Below are positions 54,245-64,000 of a DNA stretch of 64,000 nt, piece after piece; position 1 is the first letter of the stretch; each line of letters starts with the position of its first letter. The stretch comes from Pseudomonas nitroreducens NBRC 12694 (lineage in GTDB: Bacteria; Pseudomonadota; Gammaproteobacteria; Pseudomonadales; Pseudomonadaceae). The DNA is taken from positions 1,116,001 through 1,180,000 of the forward strand of contig NZ_BDAI01000001.1 of assembly GCF_002091755.1 (NCBI RefSeq), written 5' to 3'. The notes below the pieces were generated by a model that was not told the DNA's origin, made no database searches, and saw only the letters and a list, made by a program, of their open reading frames with translations. The translations under genes were made by a program, and so were the position numbers.

Positions 54245-54682
54245 TCAGCCGTTCAGACGGGCAACGAGGCGCGCCTGCAGCTTCTCCAGTTCAGCCGCCT
54301 CGGCCTTGTTCGCCGCGTGGATGCCCAGGCCCTCGCCGGCATAGCGCGGGACGATGTGCACGTGGATGTGGAACACCGTCTGCCCGGCGGGCGCGCCGTT
54401 GAACTGGGCGACCTGCACGCCATCGGGATTGAGCTCTTCGACGATCACGCCGGTCAGGCGCTGCACCACCCGCATCACCTTGGCCAAGGCGTCGGGGTCG
54501 ACTTCGAGGATGTTGCGCGCCGGCGAGTTCTTCGGAATCACCAGCGCATGGCCGTAGGACTGCGGGAACAGGTCGAGGAAGGCGAGCACGTCGTCGTCCT
54601 CGTACAGCTTGTAGCAGGGGGCCTCGCCGCGAATGATCTGGGCGAAGATGTTCTGCGGATCGTAGGTGCCGTGCAGGCTCAT
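54245..54682 (-). CDS. HIT family nucleotide-binding protein
   Basis: 145 aa. HIHVH near 105-109 (TVFHIHVHIVPRY) is the histidine-triad motif. ARNILEVDPDALAKVM and DLFPQSYGHALVIPK fit HIT hydrolases of the HinT/Fhit type. Substrate unknown. Confidence 0.93.
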   Translation of the reverse strand: MSLHGTYDPQNIFAQIIRGEAPCYKLYEDDDVLAFLDLFPQSYGHALVIPKNSPARNILEVDPDALAKVMRVVQRLTGVIVEELNPDGVQVAQFNGAPAGQTVFHIHVHIVPRYAGEGLGIHAANKAEAAELEKLQARLVARLNG

Positions 54683-54814
54683 GGTGGGTTCCTTCTCCGT
54701 TGACTATGGGGCCGCACCTTACCTTTTTGTCGCGTGCGGGTCATGACCGGCCGCTTCCGGAGGTCTATCCTGAGGCCTTCCGCTGCTTTTCCCAGTGACC
54801 TGACCGGAGTATGC

Positions 54815-55519
54815 ATGTCAGACCTTTCCGCGTTCCCCATCACCCGCAAATGGCCCGCCGAACACCCTGACCGCCTGCAGCTGTACTCGCTGCCCACGCC
54901 CAATGGCGTGAAGGTGTCGATCATGCTGGAAGAGCTCGGCCTGCCCTACGAGCCGCACCTGGTCAGCTTCGAGCGCAACGACCAGATGAGCCCGGAATTC
55001 CTGTCGCTGAACCCGAACAACAAGATTCCGGCGATCCTCGACCCCAACGGGCCGGACGGCCAGCCGCTGGCGCTGTTCGAGTCCGGCGCGATCCTGGTCT
55101 ACCTCGCCGACAAGACCGACTCGCTGATCGCCCCCGGCGCCAGCGGTCGCTACGAGACGCTGCAGTGGCTGATGTTCCAGATGGGCGGGATCGGCCCGAT
55201 GTTCGGCCAGATCGGCTTCTTCAACAAATTCGCCGGCAAGGACTACGAGGACAAGCGCCCGCTGCAGCGCTACGTCGACGAAGCCAGGCGCCTGCTGGCC
55301 GTGCTCGACCAGCGCCTGGAAGGCCGCGACTGGATCATGGGCGAGCGCTACACCATCGCCGACATCGCCACCTTCCCGTGGATCCGCAACCTGGTCGGTT
55401 TCTACGAGGCGGGTGAGCTGGTCGGTTTCGAGAACTTCCAGAACGTGAAGCGCGTGCTGGAGCGCTTCCTGGCGCGGCCTGCGGTGCAGCGCGGGCTGAA
55501 CATCCCCAAGCGCGACTGA
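54815..55519 (+). CDS. Glutathione S-transferase, YghU/YfcG type
   Basis: 234 aa from ATG 54815. LYSLPTPNGVKVSIMLEELGLPYEPHLV near 23-50 has the nu-class Thr-Pro-Asn-Gly active-site segment; the C-terminal helical domain contains GERYTIADIATFPWI near 185. A disulfide-bond reductase role is known for this class. A REP pair follows. Confidence 0.92.
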   Translation: MSDLSAFPITRKWPAEHPDRLQLYSLPTPNGVKVSIMLEELGLPYEPHLVSFERNDQMSPEFLSLNPNNKIPAILDPNGPDGQPLALFESGAILVYLADKTDSLIAPGASGRYETLQWLMFQMGGIGPMFGQIGFFNKFAGKDYEDKRPLQRYVDEARRLLAVLDQRLEGRDWIMGERYTIADIATFPWIRNLVGFYEAGELVGFENFQNVKRVLERFLARPAVQRGLNIPKRD

Positions 55520-55531
55520 CGGTTCATACCC

Positions 55532-55609
55532 TGTAGGCGCGAGCTTGCTCGCGAACCCATTTCCGGCAGCTAAAGCTGGGCAGGTTCGCGAGCGAGCTCG
55601 CTCCTACAA
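55532..55609. repeat. REP pair
   Basis: GTAGGCGCGAGCTTGCTCGC and inverted GCGAGCGAGCTCGCTCCTAC flank about 33 bases, the same architecture as at 1849. Confidence 0.8.
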
Positions 55610-55650
55610 AGAGCACGAAAGTCGCAGCCCGGACAACGCGAGCCTGACCG

Positions 55651-59670
<4,020 letters not shown>

Positions 59671-59841
59671 CGGCTTCGCTGGCGTATGCGCGGGAAGCGG
59701 CGCAGCGCAAACGAGCGAGGCCGGTCCCGGAAAATGGGCTGTCATGGCGACAATCCGTGGATTGTCGCAGAGGACCGGCAAGGGCTGCCACGCCGAATGC
59801 GTTGCGGCCCGTATTGGCAGGGCGTCGCGCCCCGCCGGGAG

Positions 59842-60327
59842 TCAGGCCTGCTGGTGCTCGCGCAGCTTGGCCAGGGCAATGGCCAGTGCCGCGCCGCCGA
59901 GGGTCTTGATCAGCGTGGGATGCTGGGCATAGAAGTGGCCGATGCTTTCGACTACGCCGGGGTTGGCCTTTTCCGCCTGGGCGGCCATCACCTCCACCTC
60001 CGACGCGCTCAACTGTCCGGCCTGTTCCGGCGTCAGCTGCGTCGCGCCCGGCTGCAGCACCTTGCCCAGGCCGCCGCTCATCATCTGGGCGAGCAGTGCC
60101 GGGCCAGCGGCGGCCAGCAACTGATTCAGCATGCCCGCACGCTGCACATCGCTGGACTGGCCGAACAACTGGCTCACCGTGTTGGCGAAAGGCGGCGTCT
60201 GATCGGAATGGAACATGGCGGTGAGGCTCTGCCCCAGTGCGCCGGTGGGCGCATTTTCAAGGTGCTCGTCCAGATTGCCACCGACGGCACCGACCACTTG
60301 CTGCAACAACGAATCCATCAGACTCAT
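59842..60327 (-). CDS. YidB family protein (DUF937)
   Basis: 161 aa from ATG 60327 (MSLMDSLLQQVVGAVGGN). Gly/Ala/Gln-rich with SASEVEVMAAQAEKANPGVV and a hydrophobic C-terminal segment. Homologues of YidB are small soluble or membrane-associated proteins of unknown function. Confidence 0.85.
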   Translation of the reverse strand: MSLMDSLLQQVVGAVGGNLDEHLENAPTGALGQSLTAMFHSDQTPPFANTVSQLFGQSSDVQRAGMLNQLLAAAGPALLAQMMSGGLGKVLQPGATQLTPEQAGQLSASEVEVMAAQAEKANPGVVESIGHFYAQHPTLIKTLGGAALAIALAKLREHQQA

Positions 60328-60338
60328 GGCGAATTTCC

Positions 60339-60590
60339 TCAGCTCTTTTTGGCGAACAGCAGGTGGTAGAGGACGAGCAGGGCTACGGCGCCGATCACCG
60401 CGCCAATGAAGCCCGTGGACTCGTCGGGTTGGTAGAAGTGCAAGGCCTGGCCCGCGAAGGTCGCCAGCAGCGCGCCGGCAATACCCAGGGCAGCGGTGAT
60501 GAAGAAGCCCAGGGAGTTGTTCCCGGGTGCCAGCCACCGCGCAACAAGCCCCGCAACGAAGCCGATACAGATTGTCCAGATGAGGTGCAT
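60339..60590 (-). CDS. GlsB/YeaQ/YmgE family stress protein
   Basis: 83 aa, three helices (WTICIGFVAGLVARWLAPG, LGFFITAALGIAGALLATF, FIGAVIGAVALLVLYHLL) with the G-x-x-A-x-W-L motif of the transglycosylase-associated family. Function is a general stress/membrane role. It ends 11 bases before the YidB-like start and may be co-transcribed. Confidence 0.9.
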   Translation of the reverse strand: MHLIWTICIGFVAGLVARWLAPGNNSLGFFITAALGIAGALLATFAGQALHFYQPDESTGFIGAVIGAVALLVLYHLLFAKKS

Positions 60591-60876
60591 GGCGCTAGAA
60601 CTCCGTGACAGTGGGAACGTCGGCCGAGGCTACGAGCAGCGCTGCCATGGAGGTATCGGTGATTTCCGAAAGTACCGCGGGGAATGTTGACTGTCTCCAG
60701 CGCGGAGGCGCCGGTGAACGATCTGGGGGGCAGACGTGCCATCGGCTAAGGAGCCGGTTGTTCGGACCGCCGTTGAATACGCCACTGGCCTGGCGTCCCC
60801 GAATCGGAGCGCAAGCTCCCATCCATGGGCGCTTGCGATTCCCTAGCAATGCAATGCCGCCAGCGCGCGGCTCCGC

Positions 60877-62562
60877 TCAGATGCGGAACTGCCCCACGAG
60901 CTGGCGCAGGCGCTCGCCCAGGCCGTTCAGCTCGGTCGCCGTGCGCGCGCCCTTGGCTGCGTCGTCCGCCACGCTCTCCACGCCGCCGGCGATCTGGTGC
61001 ACGCTGCGGTTGATCTCCTCGGCCACCGCGGTCTGCTCCTCGGCGGCGCTGGCGATCTGCGCGTTCATCGAGTTGATGGTGCCGATCAGCTGGGCGATGG
61101 CGTCCAGCGACTGGCCGGCCTGGTTGGCCTGGCCACGGGTGCGCTCGGCCATGTCGCTGGCGCGCTGCATGGCACTGACCGAGCCTTCCGTGGTACCGCG
61201 CAGGCGGTCGATCATCTGCTGGATTTCCCCGGTGCTCTGCTGGGTGCGGCTGGCCAGGGCACGGACTTCGTCGGCGACCACGGCGAAACCACGCCCGGCC
61301 TCGCCGGCGCGGGCCGCTTCGATGGCAGCGTTGAGCGCCAGCAGGTTGGTCTGCTCGGCGATGGAACGGATCACTTCCAGCACACCGACGATGCCCTGCA
61401 CGTCCTGCCGCAGGGTGTCGAGGGAGTCGCTGCTGCTGCGCACCTCGCCCACCAGGTCGTTGATCTGCGAGACGCACAGGTCCACTTCGCGCTTGGCGGC
61501 CTGGCCTTCGCGATCGGTCTGTTGCGCTGCGTCGGCGGCCTGTTGTGCGCTGCGCGCCACTTCCTGCGCAGCGGCGGTCATTTCGTTGATGGCGGTGGCG
61601 ACCTGGTCAGTCTCGTGGCGCTGCCCGTCCATCGCGCGTTCGGAGCGCTGCGCCTGCTGGGCCACATCGCCCACCAGACCCGACAGCTGGTTCGTGGTGC
61701 CGGCGACCTGCTGCACCAGTACGTGAATCTTCTCGACGAAACGGTTGAACGAGCCGGCCAGTTCACCCAGCTCGTCATGGCGGCCCAGGTTCAGGCGATG
61801 GGTCAGGTTGCCGTCACCGGCAGCCATGTCGTCGAGGTTATCGCGGACCTGCACGATAGGCTGCACGATGGCGCGGCTGAACAGCCCGGCGAGCAGGCCG
61901 ATCACCACCAGCAGCGCCAGCGCCCCGCCACCCATGAGCAGCAGCAGGTTGTCGATCTTGGCATCGAAAGCGGCACCGGCCTCCTTCACTTCGCGCTCGA
62001 CGTCGTCGAGGTTGAGGGAGGTACCGAACACCAGGTTCCACTTGGGCAGGTAATGCGCGTAGCCGATCTTCGGCACGATGGCATTGCCGCCCGGCAGGGT
62101 GAAGCTGTAGCGCACGTAGTGCTGGCCGCTCTGCCCCGCCGCCACCAGTTCGCGGATGGCGTAGACGCCGTTGGGATCGCGATAGCCGCTGAAGTCTTCG
62201 CCCAGGCGTTCGTCGCTGGTGCCCTGGAAGACGCGGATGGAGCGGGTGTCGTAGCCCCAGAAGTAGCCGCCCTTGCCGTATTCGAGGCGCTTGAGGATGG
62301 CGATGCCCTGTTCGCGCGCCGCGGCATCGCCCTGAGCAGCGGCCTGGTAGACAGGCCCGACGGCGGCCAGTGCCACGTCGACGAAGTTCTTCAGCTGGGC
62401 TTCGCGGTCCTGGGTAAGGTTCTCGCGGATCTGCGCTTCCTGCTGGGTCGCCAGTTGCTTCAAGGCAACGGTGGAAATCGCGCACAGCAGCAGGGTGAGG
62501 AGGAGGATCGGCACGATGGCCAGGAGCAGGACCTTGGCGCGCAAACGAAGGGCAGTGTTCAA
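60877..62562 (-). CDS. Methyl-accepting chemotaxis protein with Cache domain
   Basis: 561 aa from the TTG at 62562, which has a GAGGTGA SD; GTG at 62571 is an alternative. Membrane helix near 10-32, a periplasmic Cache_2-like domain near 35-190 (YGKGGYFWGYDTRS near 93, FGTSLNLDD), second helix near 200-222, HAMP, then the signalling domain with the hairpin EQTNLLALNAAIEAARAGE and DEVRALASRTQQ. Ligand unknown, often small carboxylates or other metabolites. Confidence 0.94.
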   Translation of the reverse strand: MNTALRLRAKVLLLAIVPILLLTLLLCAISTVALKQLATQQEAQIRENLTQDREAQLKNFVDVALAAVGPVYQAAAQGDAAAREQGIAILKRLEYGKGGYFWGYDTRSIRVFQGTSDERLGEDFSGYRDPNGVYAIRELVAAGQSGQHYVRYSFTLPGGNAIVPKIGYAHYLPKWNLVFGTSLNLDDVEREVKEAGAAFDAKIDNLLLLMGGGALALLVVIGLLAGLFSRAIVQPIVQVRDNLDDMAAGDGNLTHRLNLGRHDELGELAGSFNRFVEKIHVLVQQVAGTTNQLSGLVGDVAQQAQRSERAMDGQRHETDQVATAINEMTAAAQEVARSAQQAADAAQQTDREGQAAKREVDLCVSQINDLVGEVRSSSDSLDTLRQDVQGIVGVLEVIRSIAEQTNLLALNAAIEAARAGEAGRGFAVVADEVRALASRTQQSTGEIQQMIDRLRGTTEGSVSAMQRASDMAERTRGQANQAGQSLDAIAQLIGTINSMNAQIASAAEEQTAVAEEINRSVHQIAGGVESVADDAAKGARTATELNGLGERLRQLVGQFRI

Positions 62563-62608
62563 GGCGTTCACCTCAGGCGGATAGGGGACATGGCTTCCTT
62601 GCCCCATC

Positions 62609-62633
62609 AAAAAACCCGCCTTGCGGCGGGTTT
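62609..62633 (-). terminator. Terminator after fadD
   Basis: AAACCCGCC and GGCGGGTTT around GCAA with a T-run on the minus strand. Confidence 0.93.
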
Positions 62634-62646
62634 CTTATCTATCGGC

Positions 62647-64000
62647 TCAGGCTCTGATTTTCTTGAGCTCTTCGTCGCGCAATTCGCGGCGCAGGATCTT
62701 GCCAACGTTGGTGGTCGGCAGGCTGTCGCGGAATTCCACGGACTTGGGACGCTTGTAACCGGTGAGGTTGTCGTGCATGTGCTGCATGACTTGCTCCTTG
62801 GTCAGGGTGACGCCCGGCTTGGACACCACGAAGACCTTGATCGCCTCGCCGGACTTCTCGTCCGGGATACCGATCGCGGCGCACTGCAGCACGCCCGGCA
62901 GGGTGGCGAGCACGTCTTCCAGCTCGTTGGGGTACACGTTGAAGCCCGACACCAGGATCATGTCCTTCTTGCGGTCGACGATACGCATGTAGCCGTCTTC
63001 CTGGATGATCGCGATGTCGCCGGTACGCAGCCAGCCATCCTTGTCGAGGATCTCGTCGGTGGCTTCCTGGCGCTGCCAGTAGCCCTTCATCACCTGCGGG
63101 CCCTTGACGCACAGCTCGCCACGCTCGCCCAGTGGCAGGTCCTGGCCGTCATCGCTGATGACCTTGCAGAGGGTCGACGGAACCGGGATGCCGATGGTGC
63201 CGATCTGGATGTTCTGGAACGGGTTCACCGACACCACCGGGCTGGTCTCGGTCATGCCGTAGCCTTCGCAGATGGCGCAGCCGGTGACGTCCTTCCAGCG
63301 CTCGGCAGCAGCCTGCTGCAGGGCCATGCCGCCGGAGAGGGTCAGCTTCAGTGCGGAGAAGTCCAGCTTGCGGAAGCCTTCGTTGTTGCACAGGCCGACG
63401 AACAGGGTGTTCAGGCCGACGAAGCCGGTGAACTTCCACTGCGACAGCTCCTTGACCATGCTGGCCAGGTCGCGCGGGTTGGTCACCAGAATATTGTGGT
63501 TGCCGGTGAGCATCATCGCCATGCAATGGAAGGTGAAGGCGTAGATGTGATACAGCGGCAGCGGCGTGATGAGGATCTCGCAACCTTCATTGAGGTTGGC
63601 GCCCATCAGTGCCTTGCACTGCAGCATGTTGGCGACCAGGTTGCGATGGGTCAGCATCGCGCCCTTGGCCACGCCGGTGGTGCCGCCGGTGTACTGCAGC
63701 ACCGCTACATCGTCGCCCTTGGGCGAGACTTCCGCCACCGCCTTGCCGCGGCCCTTGGCCAGGACGTCGATGAGCTTCTGCGCGTTGGGGATGCTGTAGG
63801 CCGGCACCATCTTCTTGATGTTGCGGACCACGAAGTTGACGATGAAGCGCTTGAGCGGCGGCAGCATGTCACCCACTTCGGTGACGATGACGTTGCGGAT
63901 GCCGGTCTTGGGCAGCACTTCCTCGGCCAGGTGAGCCATGTTCGCCAGGCACACCAGCGCCTTGGCGCCCGAGTCGTTGAACTGGTGCTCCATTTCCCGC
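62647..64000 (-). CDS. fadD1: Long-chain fatty-acid-CoA ligase FadD1 (5' end outside window)
   Basis: About 450 residues are visible; the family is about 560, so the start lies beyond base 64000. LQYTGGTTGVAKGAMLTH is the AMP-binding P-loop, GYGMTETSPVVS motif A5, KTGDIAIIQEDGYMRIVDRKKDMI-like (RTGDIA..RIVDRKKDMI) motifs A7-A8, and the C-terminal TNVGKILRRELRD has the catalytic Lys. It matches my memory of FadD1 of P. aeruginosa. It activates fatty acids as CoA esters and links to the FadE-type genes in this window. Confidence 0.95.
   Translation of the reverse strand, partial: REMEHQFNDSGAKALVCLANMAHLAEEVLPKTGIRNVIVTEVGDMLPPLKRFIVNFVVRNIKKMVPAYSIPNAQKLIDVLAKGRGKAVAEVSPKGDDVAVLQYTGGTTGVAKGAMLTHRNLVANMLQCKALMGANLNEGCEILITPLPLYHIYAFTFHCMAMMLTGNHNILVTNPRDLASMVKELSQWKFTGFVGLNTLFVGLCNNEGFRKLDFSALKLTLSGGMALQQAAAERWKDVTGCAICEGYGMTETSPVVSVNPFQNIQIGTIGIPVPSTLCKVISDDGQDLPLGERGELCVKGPQVMKGYWQRQEATDEILDKDGWLRTGDIAIIQEDGYMRIVDRKKDMILVSGFNVYPNELEDVLATLPGVLQCAAIGIPDEKSGEAIKVFVVSKPGVTLTKEQVMQHMHDNLTGYKRPKSVEFRDSLPTTNVGKILRRELRDEELKKIRA

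Overview
The window is high-GC chromosome of a Pseudomonas of the P. aeruginosa / P. nitroreducens / P. citronellolis type. The calls rest on protein recognition: gene order follows blocks I recall from P. aeruginosa (the cobO-to-cobS cluster; ECF sigma factor, KASIII-like enzyme and ankyrin gene; HIT protein, HrpA helicase and FadD1), and short REP elements of the GTAGGAGCGAGC..GCTCGCGAAC type recur. No database search was possible.

Layout. 1-1956: end of a FadE-like acyl-CoA dehydrogenase, then an inverted repeat and a REP pair. 1957-11434 (minus strand): a cobalamin riboswitch followed by ten tightly packed late-stage cobalamin genes, cobO-cobB-bluB-cbiB-cobD-cobQ-cobU-cobT-cobC-cobS. 11577-15066 (plus): a four-gene Mla/MCE-type lipid transport operon whose permease carries an N-terminal STAS-like domain. 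15073-16286: three small minus-strand genes. 16540-19896: D-cysteine desulfhydrase and a cystine ABC transporter. 20023-25079: pirin, O-methyltransferase, two paralogous NlpC/P60 lipoproteins, a sirtuin, a Tag-family glycosylase and ttcA.

About 25107-38379 is an integrated Pf1/Pf4-like filamentous prophage lying between ttcA and a DnaJ-domain gene. The minus-strand core runs regulator, early small genes, ssDNA-binding protein, small membrane proteins, CoaB major coat, a 25-codon microprotein, CoaA/pIII adsorption protein, pVI-like protein, Zot/pI, a 36-aa microprotein, replication initiator and tyrosine integrase. A divergent Arc-like repressor faces the excisionase-like gene across three evenly spaced 13-bp operators. 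Two AT-rich cargo loads flank the core: an AlbA_2/Schlafen-type protein beside the integrase, and a three-gene cassette (TIGR04255-like, HTH protein, unknown protein) beside the repressor. This cassette is the best candidate in the window for an undescribed system.

38428-64000 is conserved chromosome: DnaJ-domain protein, Yip1-like membrane protein, SprT, CaiB-type CoA transferase with an acyl-CoA dehydrogenase, GNAT, OprP/OprO-like porin, DedA-rhodanese fusion, ECF sigma with zinc-finger anti-sigma, KASIII-like enzyme, ankyrin protein, LysR/MFS pair, acyltransferase, GGDEF cyclase, lipoprotein, HIT, GST, HrpA, YidB-like and GlsB-like proteins, a Cache-HAMP chemoreceptor, and a FadD cut by the window end.
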